Assembly (NCBI GenBank): GCA_022036555.1
Contig: CM039133.1
Coordinates: 48,126,718 to 48,190,717 of the forward strand
From: Microstegium vimineum
Taxonomy: Eukaryota > Streptophyta > Magnoliopsida > Poales > Poaceae
Direction of reading: 5' to 3'
Length of the DNA stretch: 64,000 nucleotides
This document shows, piece after piece, positions 43,326 to 55,239 of the stretch. Within the stretch, counting starts at the first letter, position 1; each line of letters starts with the position of its first letter. Made by a program: the position numbers and the translations under genes. Under the pieces are notes generated by a model, which saw only the letters and a list, made by a program, of their open reading frames with translations, was not told where the DNA came from and ran no database searches.

Positions 43326-45527
43326 TGAGAGTCCCTATGTGATTTTGGTAATTGAGTGACAACTTAGGTGAACTAATATGTGTTTAAGTGATATATACAT
43401 AGGAGATTAGTTCGCATGTGATTGTGTGATGAAGGAGCTTAATGCACATGAAACATGACATGGAGTCATGTGACCAAGGTGGAGAAGATCAAGATGAGGC
43501 TTGGCTTGATGGACAGGTTGCATGTGTGAAGGGAAAGCGTGTGATGCTTAGCGCCGATGGACCAAGGCAACGGTGAAGAGCAAGTGAGGTCAAGATCGAT
43601 GAACCAATACGGTCATGTGATGATATGGAGTGGATCATATCATTTGACAAGTGTTTGGTGCATGTGTTGCATCAACATTGGAGATGGAGATGGAATGGAA
43701 TGCGCAAGGCAAAGGTATAACCATAGGACGTTTTATTTCACCGGTCATTGGTGTGTAGAGAAGTATATGACCGGGTTTAGGATAGATAGACGTACTATCA
43801 AGAGGAGCAACTTGTTTGCATATCGGTTATCTAGTGCCACCGTGAGCGATCTAACTTTGCGATGCATTAGGATTGAGTGGTGTGGTGAGAGCAAGTGAAA
43901 ATCCTTGAAAAATGATTGTGAAAATGCTAACACACATACACATGGTGATGTACACTTGGTGGTGTTGGCACATTTGCAAATGAGGAAGTGGCAGCTCGGT
44001 TTGGCTGAGAAACCAAGTCCGGAGTATAACGTGCGTGGCACAGTGAGTCCGGACGGCGTTGATGGTCCGGACGGTGAACCGGACATGCGTCCGGAGTGGA
44101 AGAAGCGAAGTGGGAGCTCTCGGGTGCGCTCTGTATCCCGGGAAAATATTTCCGGACAGTGGTCCGGACGCTGTGAACAATAGCGTCTAGAGCCACGTGG
44201 CGTGCTGTGTGGCGAAGGCGCGAAGAAAGCTGTTTGAAAGGGAGACTCGATCGGACGCAGATGGCATGGTCCGGACAGTGCTCCGCGTGTGTCCGGAGGG
44301 TGCGTACGGTTGTTGTTTCAGAGCCGTTGGCGCTCGGTGGTGAAGGGGTCCAGACGCTCTCTTTGGTCTGGACCCCCTGTGAAAAGTGCGTCCGGAGGTG
44401 CACAGAGAGTTGGGAAACGACTAGTTTCTTCCCCACTCTATAAATAGACTTGGTGGTCGGCTTTGGCTGGTTGCTGAGCACCCTAGGTCCTTTGTGGCTT
44501 GTGTTGGTGTGCTTGGGAGCCCTCTAACTCACATACACTTGATAGTGATCATCCGATTGTGTGAGAGAGTGATTCTAGTGCCTTGCATTGCGAGTTTGCA
44601 TCGAGTGGCACTAGGTGATCGTGTTGCAAGCCGGTGGTGCTTGTTACTCTTGGAGGTTGCCACCTCCTAGACGGCTTGGTGATCGTGACTCCGTCGAAGC
44701 ACGCAAGAAGCTTGTGCGTGGCTCCGGAGAAGAACTTGTGAGGAGTATTGTGCTCACCCCGCGGGAGATCGTGAAGAGCAACTTTAGTTGAGCGTGTCAT
44801 TAAGTGCCCTCATCTTGTGTTGGTTGTGCGGCACCCGATTGCGGGTTAGGCTTGTGAATGCCTATTAGCGCGTGAACCTCCAAGTGAGTGAGCCGACACA
44901 ACAGGGACTAGCTTGGTGGCGACCAAGTGAACTTCGGGAGAAAAATCACCGTGTCAACCTTGTGTACATCTTCTCGGTGTTTTGCATTCTTTAAATCACT
45001 AGCTTGTATTTACTTTCATATACTTGTGCTAGTGGTTTCTTGTTGCTCTTGTAACTAGTTTGGCTTGTGTAGCTTGCCTAGTTACCTTCTAACTTTTGTA
45101 GCATAGAAGTAGCTCTTGAGTGGCTAATTGGCTTGTGTAGTCTTGTTAGTCACATTGCTTAGTTTGTGTAAGCTAAGTAAGTTGAGTTCTCTAGTTAGGC
45201 TTGTGTAGCCTTGCTATTGAGTGTTGCTAGTGACCTTAGGTGCTTTGTGCTTTGCTTACTAGTATGTGTAGGAGCTCCCGGTGTGCTTAGAGTACTAGTT
45301 GCTTAGGTTTGTGTGACCTTGCAACCTAGACTTGTTTAGGTGAGCTTCCTAGCTTTGCACCTTAGTGAGCCCAATTAGGATCTTTTGCTAGGTGCTAAAG
45401 TTATAGATAGAGGGGTGTAGTCTTGGCTAGACCGATAGTTTTAATTCCGCATTTGTTTCGGTTAGCCGTTGCGTTTAAGTTTTAGAAAAGACTATTCACC
45501 CCCCTAGTCCGCCATCTCGACCCTATA
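43326..45527 (+). repeat. 3' LTR
   Basis: It matches the 5' LTR throughout, apart from scattered substitutions and small indels and the missing 71 bp block. It ends CCCTATA, directly followed by the GTAGG target duplication. Confidence 0.95.
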
Positions 45528-45532
45528 GTAGG

Positions 45533-45791
45533 AGCGCCAAGCGAGGGAGCATCGTGGATGAACCTACGTGCATGTAAGGTCCAGCTTTTGGATCGATGAT
45601 GTCAAGCACATGATCACCTTCTTCTCGGTATAGGTCCACGTGACGGCGAGCTAGCATGGCCGCATGGGGACGGTGCGGGTCAGCGGGTGGGTGCACACTC
45701 AACTCGGCGAGGTGAGGCAGCCGGGTGCACACCAAGGCATGGCCGAGGGTCCGCCACATGGCATGACGACAACTTCTCTAGTGCCTACAAG
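45533..45791. other. Intergenic remnant, GC-rich
   Basis: The minus strand has a 78-codon frame (45523-45759) with no recognised domain. The sequence would join 35600-35690 if the LTR element were removed. It may be part of an old gene split by insertions, but nothing identifies it. Confidence 0.3.
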
Positions 45792-46053
45792 CAGGGGCGG
45801 ATCTACAGGGGGATGGTGGGGTCCAGCCCCCTACTGCCATTGTATCCATAGAAATATAGAGAATTTAAGGGAAAAGAAAAGGGGGGAAAGAAGAAAAATA
45901 GAGAGATTAGAGGAAAAAGAAGATATCAGCCCCCCTTCAATCTTGTTGTGAGAGGTTGAGGGAGAAGAAAATGAGAGAAAAGAAGAAAAAATACAAAGAT
46001 TAGAGGAAGAAAAAAAATCACCCCCCTTTGATCTTATTCTAGATCCGCCACTG
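45792..46053. mobile_element. hAT-type MITE with 8-bp target duplication
   Basis: The ends CAGGGGCGGATCTA and TAGATCCGCCACTG are inverted repeats with one mismatch. The flanks are an exact 8-bp repeat, CCTACAAG (45784-45791 and 46054-46061), the hAT signature. The interior is purine-rich (GAGAAAAGAAG). Confidence 0.9.
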
Positions 46054-46061
46054 CCTACAAG

Positions 46062-46467
46062 CTTCTCGGCTGGCACTGCATGTGCGCTGCGACAACCCAG
46101 TAACCCGCCCAAATCCACCCTATCCAAACCCAAGTAAGGTCTTGTTTGGATGCACATACATGTATCCATCTCAATTCACGTGTGTTGGAGTGGATTGGAG
46201 TAAAACTTAGTTTAATTTCCACCAAATACATTTCAACACATGTGAATTAAGATAAATATATGTGCTTCTAAAGAAAGCCTAATTAACTCATGTATTCATT
46301 GGGGGTCAAGAAACCATATATCCAAACCCAACCTCATGCATAGAGCTACTGCGTGGGTTATCGCCCCGAGGAACGAACCAAGCAAGCATGTGAGAAGCCA
46401 TAGCACATGACACTATACTATTAATTATTTCAGCACGACAATGATATGAATTTGCTTGATTACATAT
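46062..46467. other. Intergenic, possible MITE
   Basis: No gene. The stretch from about 46138 (GGTCTTGTTTGGATGCACAT) to 46280 resembles a small MITE with CACATGTGAATT-type inverted pieces, but ends are not clear. Confidence 0.3.
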
Positions 46468-46469
46468 TA

Positions 46470-46720
46470 CTCCCTCCGTCCACAAAAGAATCAATTCCTA
46501 TAATCCGTGTCAGTCAAACTTTTTTAACTTTGACTAACTTTATAGAAAAATGTAACAACTTCTATGACAACTTCTATGATTTAAAATGAGCACCATGTAA
46601 AAATATGATCTTAAATAAATCTAAAGATATTAGTTTCATATCATAACTTTCCTTTATTCTAGAAATTTGATCAAATTCAAAAAATTTGACTTAGGACAAA
46701 CTCAGAAATCTAGGAGGGAG
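46470..46720. mobile_element. Stowaway-like MITE (family 4)
   Basis: Starts CTCCCTCCGTCCACAAAAG, ends TCTAGGAGGGAG, TA on both sides (46468-46469, 46721-46722). Confidence 0.82.
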
Positions 46721-46976
46721 TATTATTGGAAGAAAAAACTATCTACAAAAGAAATATATTGAAGGGCAAGAAATAATAGAGTTTATCTAGAACAAGAGTC
46801 CAAAAAAGTTAAGTTAGTTTCCGGACACGGATCAAATTCAACAGTTGGAAACAATGAAGGAGGGACATAGAAAATAATGAATTAATAACACACCATATAT
46901 TTACTTACTCGTGTATATTGATTCCATATGTAGGTTCATATATATGGCGAGGGACCGTAGCCGGCCATCACACAAC

Positions 46977-47038
46977 ATTTGACAAAATCAGTAATCTGGT
47001 TCCTGCCATTTGACAAAATCAGTAATCTGGTTCCTGCC
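46977..47038. repeat. 31-bp tandem duplication
   Basis: The unit TTTGACAAAATCAGTAATCT plus GGTTCCTGCCA occurs twice in direct succession at an offset of 31 bases. Confidence 0.95.
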
Positions 47039-47039
47039 T

Positions 47040-48240
47040 CTCCTGTCAGCCTGCGACGCTGGCTGGCCCGGTGCCGTGTATAAAAGGGGCATGCAAGATA
47101 TACTTGGCCAAGGCCGAGGCAATGCGGGCCGGCACTTGCACAGCCCGACCCATCATGGCTGCCATCATCTCGTCTCACGATTTTTGTCCCTGCTGGTGGT
47201 GATTGTCAATGGTCATGCTGGGCTTTATGCACGCCACACGGGAGTCAGGAAAGCACAAAACGAAAAGGCCCAGTCGGCGAATAGAAGCGCCCAGCGAGTT
47301 CCACTAAATGGGCCTTTTTTTTTCTTATTGGACACTTCGTCAATTTCTGCGACTAGCCCCATATTTTTCCTTAGTAAAATTCGCGACTTATAATTGCTTT
47401 TTTGAGAAAAATATCGTTTTCAACCTCTAGACAAGTTTCAGGCTTTACATAATTCATTCATCCATATATATAGAGTATTTTTTATTTTATAAAGAAAACC
47501 TGTTCAGCTGGTACAAAAACTGGTTGATTCCGATTAATTGAATAGTATTCTAAAACAAACTGAGATAAGCTAGGAGTAATTCAAACAAACCGAGCCTTAG
47601 TAGACTCCATGGACTTAGCTGGGCTAAGAGGGCTCAAGCATCCATCCCACCATCAAACGATACTTTTATCATAAAAAAATGATAGACATCTCGTATCCAA
47701 ACACACTAGCTCTAGCCATTATCTAGTAGGTAACTATTAATCATAACTCCTCCAAACATTCACTTATCCATTGTATAGCTATGTATGTCCCTGTCACATC
47801 GAATCTTCCGTCCCTAGTTTGATCTATTTAAAATATACTAATTATAAAAAGTAATTTGTCAACCGAAGACATCTTCGTGAGACGAATCTTTTAATATAAA
47901 TTAGTTCATGTTTTAACAATATTGTGCTACAGTAAACATTTGTTAATTATAGATTAACTTGACTTAATAGAATTGTCTTGTTCATTTTCGTATGGGCATG
48001 TAATTAGTTTTATAAGTAGTCTATTTTTAATACACTAAATTAGTGCCAAAAGATTCGATGTGATACGGCAAATAAATTTCACACGAAACCAAACACGCCA
48101 GCGCATTACACCAAAACACCATCAGATGCGAGTTGGTAAAAGTAGATAAAAACCAATAAATTATCTGTTGCTACAGGGTGTCTAATATTCTATGGTTGAT
48201 TTGACCTTTTTCTGATGATATGGCTGTTGGTAAATATATA
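47040..48240. other. Intergenic, MITE-like AT-rich sequence
   Basis: No gene is recognised. The plus-strand frame at 47010-47393 has no domain. From 47580 to 48115 there are MITE-like phrases (CCCTAGTTTGATC, GAAACCAAACACGCC) without clear ends. Confidence 0.3.
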
Positions 48241-48242
48241 TA

Positions 48243-48469
48243 CTCCCTCCGTCCCTAAATAACTGTCGTTTACGGTTCTCAAGAAACTTCTTTAACTAAA
48301 TATATATTAAATAATATTAATATTTATACTATATAATTAGTATCATTAGAAAGATCTTTGAATCTAGTTTTTTAACAAATTTATTTGGAGATACAAATGT
48401 TATACATATTTTCTATAAATCAAATCAAATTTGTGGCACGAACACCAACGACGACAGTTATTTAGGGAG
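48243..48469. mobile_element. Stowaway-like MITE (family 2)
   Basis: Starts CTCCCTCCGTCCCTAAATAA and ends GACAGTTATTTAGGGAG, perfect inverted ends. TA flanks at 48241-48242 and 48470-48471. Related copies lie at 21464-21670 and 57065-57245. Confidence 0.9.
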
Positions 48470-48471
48470 TA

Positions 48472-49468
48472 CGTATCTACTTACATCGCAAGAGGGTCAA
48501 TTGGCTGGGGGACACGATGGAAATGAACTAATTTACTATCTTTAAACCTTCTGTCTTTCTCTCATTTCCTGTTCTTCATTTTTCTTGAGAAGGTTCTCAA
48601 TGATTTAGCTTAACTAAATCAATTCTCTCCTTTATTTGCTAAATAGTGCAAAAGACAGGGGACAACCTGCTGAAGAGAAGCCAAGGCGCTACAGTAGGAA
48701 GCCCCACAGCACAGCAGCAAAAATGACAGCCGATCAGGTTTTTTGCTTTGCTGTGTTTAGTTGCACCTAAAACTCCAAACTTTGGCACTATATAAAAAGA
48801 AGATTCTCCATCACATCAAACTTGCGGTATATACATGGAGTACTAAATGTAGACGAAATAAAAAACTAATTGCACAGTTTGTTTTAACTTTGCGAGACAA
48901 ATCTTTTAAGCCTAATTAGTTCATGATTAGACACTAATTGTCAAATACAAACAAAAAGTGCTACAAGATTTTTTTCACCACATTTTCATCATCTAAACAC
49001 AGCATTTGTTGCATACTGATCGCGAGTTCTACGTGCCCAAAGGGTACAACCGTACAAGTGAACTTTTGGTCCAGGAGGGGCAAACCCGTCAAAGCGCGAC
49101 AGGAAAATAGGATGCAAGTGAACTTTTGATACTTGAGGTTGCTACTCCCATATGCTGAATCTGCTGACCTGGGATGCATCCACTGCACTGCACACACGAC
49201 ATTGCATATATATATATCCACCACTGACCAATAGCAATATCAGCAACCAAAGTATAGCAAAAACAGTGCCTAATTTCATTCTTTTTCCTCGAGAAACATC
49301 ATATGAGTTCACTCTTATGTACTACCTGACAGTATTACGCTGGAGGTAAAGCCTAGGCAATCAAGACACAGGAAGAAAGGACAAGAAACCGTTTGCTTCT
49401 TTTATTTCCCGTTCCCGTTGCGGTTCTAGGGAACAGTGGAGCAGATGTCTAGCCGATGAAGGCCAAGG
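48472..49468. other. Intergenic, with MITE and 3' flank of MED26-like gene
   Basis: A grass MITE type is present from about 48745 (GTGTTTAGTTGCACC) to about 48970 (AAAAAGTGCTACAAGA), including the GGAGTACTAAATGTAGACGA motif. The rest is the downstream flank of the minus-strand MED26-like gene. The phrase CAAGTGAACTTTTG occurs twice near 49056 and 49116. Confidence 0.45.
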
Positions 49469-52089
49469 TTATCGGTGCCTCGCCGGGAGCCCACCGCTGC
49501 TGCTCTTGCGGATGAAGGCATTTCTGCTCCTCGGCTTTGGTATGTCATTGATGTCCATCACTTGGATTGTCCTCTGCTTTTTGGCTGTCAAAAACAAAGC
49601 AATCGTGAGAGAGAAAAGAGATATAGGTTAACAAATTTGTGTCTATCAGGAACTCTTTTACAAATTGGTTTCAGATATGACATCTTGTCATTTCAATCAC
49701 TTGCTAAAGAAAGCACTATGACCAGAACAATAAGAGACAATTAAAACAAGGAACAGACTGAGAGACAATATTTCATTAATGTCATCATGTTGTCTGTCTG
49801 TAATGCGATACGAGGTATAAACTCAGTAACTACCATTTTGTGCTTCTTGATAATTCTCCTGGAGCCTCTTCCTAGCACTGTCAAGCTTGTCAAGGTCCAA
49901 AACACTCTGCCTTTGCTCCCTTGTCACTTTCTGCACGGAAAACTGAAAATTATTCTCAGACTTGAATCAATCCAACAAAATAACCGGACTCCTTTCAACA
50001 AAAGCAATTTACTAAGGAACTCCTGATTTTGTGACAATTCCAACTGTTTTGTTCACTAAAAGTGGAACACACTGTTTTGTTCACTAAAAGTGGAACACAT
50101 TTTTTTTTAAGTAGCAATATTGTACAATGATGAGTAGTGACATGTGAGGCAAAGTTGGTCAAAAGATGCTTCATTGGGGTCCATAATCCATACTGGTAGG
50201 GGCGTAGGGCCACTTCTACTTTAAACAAAATGCAGTGCTCAACTGTCTGCTTGAAAGCAACGGGGACCTAGGAATTAAGGAGAAAAATCTGGTTAAATCC
50301 TTACAGCTGGAGCAGACGACGTAGTAGTAGTAGTAGAGTTATGGTTTTTGTTCATCTGCTTGGAATTATGATGTGCTGGTACAGGGCTGGCCCTACGCTT
50401 AGCATCCATTGTTGAATCAAACCCATTGTTAACCTTTTCTGAAGCTGAACCATCTAAAATTACATAAACAAAGAGCATACCTCCATAAGTACATTTTTAC
50501 TGCATTAAAAAGACGAAAACTGAATGATATGTCAAGAGGAAGATATTATGTGGCACTCACTATGCCTTTGTGGGCTGGGAGAATACTGAAACCCTGAAAC
50601 CTGTAAGGTTCGAATAATGAAGGTGTCTTTGTTACATAGTCAACAATCAATAAAGAGAAGGTAAACGTACAGACTCTAATAAAATGCAGGTGTCACCATA
50701 GAGGCATAGATAATAGCTACTGTCATTGCAATCTGTCATCTGTTACTACTACTAGTTTACTCAGCATGAGAAAAGCATGGAAAATCGCACTTTTAAGAGC
50801 TGTGATTGTCTGGCAAACTAACAGGAGAATAATAGAGCAGGGAATATTCCAAGCACGATGCTTCAAACCAGAAAGAGGCTTTCTACATAGGGGAATCACT
50901 AAAAATGCTTGAGACGTACTACTTATTCAGAGCAATTTCTAAGCAGAAAAGTTACCCGAGGGCTTTGGTGGCTCCTGCCTTGGATTTTATCTGGGGAGTC
51001 ACCATCAGCTGCTGCTGTCATCAAAGCAGCCGGTTTCCACCCATCAGGATTATCAAGAACAATCAGGATTATCAAGAACATGATAAAAAGATATCTCTGA
51101 AAAATCTGTAAAAATCTGCACAGTGACATACTCATAACCGCGGCGGCGCTGCCGTCACCGCCGGAATTGTGCAGCCGCACCCAGTCGTCCACTATCTCCT
51201 TCCACTTCCTTCAAGTTGCAATCAACACCAGGTTCCACAAAAGAGGATAATTAGGCAGCATATTCAAAACAGAAAAAATCATCTGTCTAGTTTAGCCGCA
51301 GTGTTGGTGTCCATGTTCATCACCTGACGAGCTGCTTCACCAGTCGCCTGACCTCAGCGAAGTGTGCTTGCGCAGACCATTCACTTGCCGCCCGATGTCA
51401 GTATCCTACACGAACAACACGAACAGAAGCTTCAAAACTTTACTCTTTCCATCGCAGCAGTCGCAGTTGCTGATGCTCATCTCAAACAAGCAAGCAAACC
51501 GATTGGTTGAAAGAAGAGAATGGCAAGAGAGAACTTGACCTGGAGCGCGGTGTAGGTGACGTCCATGTCTGCCAGGCTCTGCAGCGAGCGCACCATCTCG
51601 TCCTCGGGCTGTGACAAAACATCACAAGCGTGCACAGTTTGCGTGAAAAAGACCGCGCATTTGATTTGGAGCGAATTCGCGTTAAAAATGGCTTCTTTGG
51701 GGGACCTGATAGGGGTCCTCCAACAAGTCCCTGATGGCCACGATCTTGCTCTCGAGCCCGACGATCTCCTCGGCGGCGGCACCGGATTGCGCGTCAGCCT
51801 CAGCCTCCGCCACTGGAGGAGAGGCCGTCGGAGCCGCAGCTTCCTCGCCGTCCTCCTCATCCAGCCCGGCCGCCGCTAAAGCAGCAAGAGGCGGCGGCGG
51901 CGGACGGCCGTTGCAGTTGCTACAGCCGCCGCCAGCGGCGGCGTAGAGGCGCTCGACGATGCCGTCCCGGCGCGCGCGGAGCTCGTCGGGACGGTCCCGC
52001 GCGGCCGCATCCAGCGCGGCGTCAACCAGCGCCCACAGGTCGCTCCCGAACGCGTCCAGCGCGCGGCCGAGGCGCTCGCCCCGGTCCAT
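49469..52089 (-). CDS. MED26: MED26-like Mediator subunit (TFIIS N-domain), nine exons, two frame lesions
   Basis: MED26 subunits link Mediator to elongation factors at RNA polymerase II. I assembled nine exons with GT/AG borders: 52089-51706, 51608-51540, 51405-51324, 51208-51132, 51096-50956, 50600-50561, 50453-50305, 49930-49834, 49584-49469. The ATG at 52089 is the first in frame. Exon 1 gives MDRGERLGRALDAFGSDLW and a CSNC motif, as in plant MED26. Exons 2-4 give the TFIIS N-domain: EDEMVRSLQSLADMDVTY, DTDIGRQVNGLRKHTS, KWKEIVDDWVRLH. Later exons give DNPDGWKPAALM, VSGFQYSPSPQRH, STMDAKRRASPVPAHHNSKQ, LDKLDSARKRLQENYQEAQN and the C-terminal KKQRTIQVMDINDIPK. Exon 3 is one base short (82 instead of 83): after HTS the frame hits a stop, whereas the other frame continues AEVRRLVKQLV. 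Exon 5 has a 19-bp tandem duplication (GTTCTTGATAATCCTGAT type). Either the gene is decaying or the first lesion is a sequence error. Confidence 0.85.
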
Positions 52090-52520
52090 CGCCGGGCAGC
52101 CGCCCACAGCAGAGCACCAGTCCTCACGCCGGCCCTGCACAGGCGCTGCCGTCGGGGGAGTCGGGTGGCCGGAGAAACGCGGCGGCGGCGGCGGCCGGCG
52201 TGTCTGGCCCGGCTAGCGAGCGGGAGGCGGACGGGCCCCGCTGCTAAGGCTGCGGCGGTGGATCCGGAACGAGGGAGGAGAGAGAGAGGAAGACGGGCAG
52301 ACGGTAGAATTCTTGGCGAATTTCCTATGGCTGGCTCTGGATTTGGCTGCGCTCAGCATCAATCAGCTTCGGGCGGGCGGGGTGGTGCCGTGGCTGCCTG
52401 CGGGTTGGTTCGTTCTTGCGTGCCGGGGTGTGTGGGGGCCGGCCTGGTCTGCTGCGAACTGCGATGCTCCTCGCCGTGCCGGTGGCCGCTTTCCGCCGCC
52501 GGGCCCCATGCGCTGTTTTT
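52090..52520. other. Upstream region of MED26-like gene
   Basis: GC-rich promoter and leader side of the minus-strand MED26-like gene. The reading frame runs further upstream to about 52140 only through non-ATG codons. A frame on the plus strand (52165-52674) is antisense to it and has no recognised domain. No TATA box is chosen. Confidence 0.4.
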
Positions 52521-52539
52521 AACTCTGTTTATTTATAGG

Positions 52540-55075
52540 GGAGTGACGAAAATAGCCTCGGAAACCGCGGGGGGTTGTCTCCTCATGTCCTGCGCCGCAT
52601 TTATTTTTCCTTCTAGGAATTGCCATCGTTTTATATTTGTTTGGGAGAAAAGGATGGTTCTTTTGGGAATTTGATTGATAATTGCACAAGTCGTGTGGGT
52701 GTGGCACATGGAATTGGATACTGATGGATGGATCATACCGTGGGCTGAGTGTTTCTAGCGTGAATGTGTTGTGTAATGTGTATCAATATAATTGGCCACT
52801 GTTATCAAATTCCTATTTTATGTGATCTATCTCTGAAAAAAATATATATCTCAAGGGTGACTAGATGATAAGTCTGGAAAAAAAACATGTCACCCGTGAG
52901 TGCATCGCGTGTCCTACAATCATATGCCGATGCCGTTAGTCGTATGTCGATGTCGTTACCGTTACAGAGTAACTGTAACCGTAACGGTTTGCTTGTCGGG
53001 CCATACACACCCGCATGGTAATGTCATTTCTGTTATATGGTCGCGTGTCATATGTTGCTATGAGTGCATCGGTTGTCCTTCAGACATATGCCTAGCCGTT
53101 ACAAAGTAACTGTAACGGTTCGCTTGCCGGACCACACACGCCTGCATGAGTAATGCATATATGGTCGCCCGTGTCATATGCTGCTACAGTTATATACTTA
53201 TTGTCATTACAGAGCATCTGTAACGTGGTAAGCATATAACACACGATCATAACGACGCCAGCACATGACACGCGACCATATAACAAAAACAACATATGAC
53301 ATGCGACAGAGCAACCATAATGGCATCGACATATGACACATCGTAGAGCAACCGTAACAACGTCAGCATATGACACGCGACAAAGAAATCGTAACAAAAG
53401 CAACATATGACACACGATAGACCAACCGTAATGGCATCAACATATGACACGTGATAGAGCGACCATAACGGCAGTAACATACCCTAAGATATGACATGCG
53501 ACAGAGCAACCATAACTGCAGCAGCATATGACACGTGACAGAGCAACCATAACGACAGTAGCATGTTACACAACAGAGCAATCGTAATAGCAACAACATA
53601 TGACACACAATACAGTAACCATAATGGAAGTAACATATGACATGCGACAAAGCAACCATAATGGCATTAGCATATGACACGCGTCATTGCAACCATAACA
53701 ACAACAACATATGCACATGACAGAGCAATCGTAACGGTAACAACATATGGCACACGATAGAGCAACCCTAACCAAAGCGCACCATATGATACGCGACAGA
53801 GCAATTGTAACGACATCAACATATCACATAACACAACAACTGTAACGAAAGCATCATATGACACGCGACAGAGCAACTATAATGACATCAACATATGGCA
53901 CGTGACAAAACAATTGTAATGGTAGCACCATATGACATGATGCCAACTATATTCATGTTGTAACATTACAAGATGCCTTTTTATTTTTTTCATTCTTTTA
54001 GAAGTTTTAATTATCTGATACATTTATTATATTTGTAAGTGTTCTTGCCTCGTTGGGTATATCTGTCTAGTCTGAGTTTCTTGTGTGTCAATTGGCCACT
54101 AGTATCAATTTTCCATTTTGTGTGGTATATCTTTAAAAATATTTATCTCTAGGCGTGGTGGAATGATAAGTATGAAACCTCATCAACTATGTGCAATGTG
54201 CATCGCGTGTTCATATCCTACTGTCGTATGGAAGATAGAATAAATATAACCACAACAGCATATGACACGTGATGCCAGCTATATCCATACTAAAAGTGTT
54301 ACAACATGCCTTTAAAATAAAATTCTTTTAGAAGTTCCAATTGTGTGATATGCTTGGTTTGTATGTGTTCTTATGTGGCTCGTTGGGTGTGTCTATCTAG
54401 TCTGAATATCTTCGCGTGTCAATTGATCGCTATTATTAATTTTTTATTGTGTGAAATATCTCTGAAAATATTTCTAAGAGTGGTAGAATAATAAGTCTAA
54501 ACTTTGTCGACTATGTGTGCATCACGTGTCCTGTCTCATGGAAGACAGAACAAATGTAACTGCAACAACATATGATGTGTGATGCCAGCTATGTTTGTGA
54601 TGTAAGTGTTATGAGACGTTTTTCTAAATTTATTGTTTGTGGTATATCTATGAAAATATTTATCTCAAGGGTGGTAGAATGATAAGTCTGAGAATGTCAA
54701 CTATGTGTGCATCACATGTCCTACCGTTTCATGGAAGACAAAATAAATATAACCGCAATAGCCTATGGTCATTTATGTCGCATCGTCCCATGCATGCACT
54801 GTTTTTAAACAAAAAAAATCCTTATTTCGAGGAGTAACCAAAATAGCCTCAGAAACTAAGGGGGCTCTGCTCCGGTCCTACACTACATTTATTTTCCTTC
54901 TCAAAATTGCCATCGATTTCTTTTGGTTTGGAGAGAAAGATGGTTTTATTGGAGCTGAATTGCATAGGTTGTGTAGCACACACATGGAATTGGATACTGA
55001 ATGTGTTTGTGTCAATTGGCCGCTATTATCAAATTTTCAATTTTGTGTGATATATCTATGAAAATATCGATATAT
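52540..55075. repeat. Diverged tandem repeat region (about 0.3-kb units)
   Basis: A segment at about 52540-52830 (AAAATAGCCTCGGAAACCG through ATGGAATTGGATACTGA) recurs at about 54838-55075. Between them, segments that start GTGTCAATTGGCCACT and contain GTGGTAGAATGATAAGTCTG recur near 52785, 54090, 54415 and 54630. Two 165-bp subrepeats at 52920-53230 contain CCGTTACAGAGTAACTGTAA. No gene is seen. The whole is an array of old, diverged copies with the 37-bp minisatellite inside it. Confidence 0.65.
53228..53940. repeat. 37-bp minisatellite, about 19 units
   Basis: The recurring core CATATGACACGCGACAGAGC is spaced 37 bases apart, for example in consecutive units near 53330-53450. Each unit also has AACCATAACGGCA. 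Units carry substitutions, and a few indels. Minus-strand frames through it give a repeated CHMLxxLRLLCRVSY pattern, an artefact of the period. Confidence 0.92.
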
Positions 55076-55239
55076 ATCTGTGAAAAAATATATTTCTAGG
55101 GTGGTAGAATGAAAAGCATGAAATCCAAACGACTAAGTGTGCATCGCGTGTCTTTCCTATTTTTTTTATTTGTTCACAATTAATTATGTGGCATAATTAT
55201 GATATTGTAAGTACAATAATATCATGGTAGAAGGGTGAA

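Larger units (their letters stand above)
35696..45527 (+). mobile_element. Complete LTR retrotransposon with gag but no pol (9.8 kb)
   Basis: Two LTRs of 2273 and 2202 bp flank an internal region of 5.4 kb. The 5-bp target duplication GTAGG is exact (35691-35695 and 45528-45532). The LTRs begin TGAGAGTC and end CCCTATA, an unusual TG...TA pair. A primer site for initiator methionine tRNA and a polypurine tract are in place. Only gag-type coding is present, in broken frames; no protease, integrase or reverse transcriptase was found. The element must have been mobilised by proteins of another, Copia-like or related, family (inference). Confidence 0.92.

Noticed and set aside
43557..44481. Frames repeated in both LTRs (for example 35928-36206 and 43557-43898)
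   Set aside because: They occur only because the two LTRs are copies of each other; there is no known LTR-encoded protein of this type.
45523..45759. 78-codon minus-strand frame next to the LTR element
   Set aside because: It begins inside the LTR and has no recognised motif; at most a remnant of something older.
53092..53876. Several minus-strand frames with repeated hydrophobic CHMLLLL-type peptides
   Set aside because: They follow the 37-bp minisatellite period, in changing frames, and have no start context or homologue.
53228..53940. Possible CRISPR-like array
   Set aside because: Units are directly adjacent with no unique spacers, and this is a plant nuclear genome.
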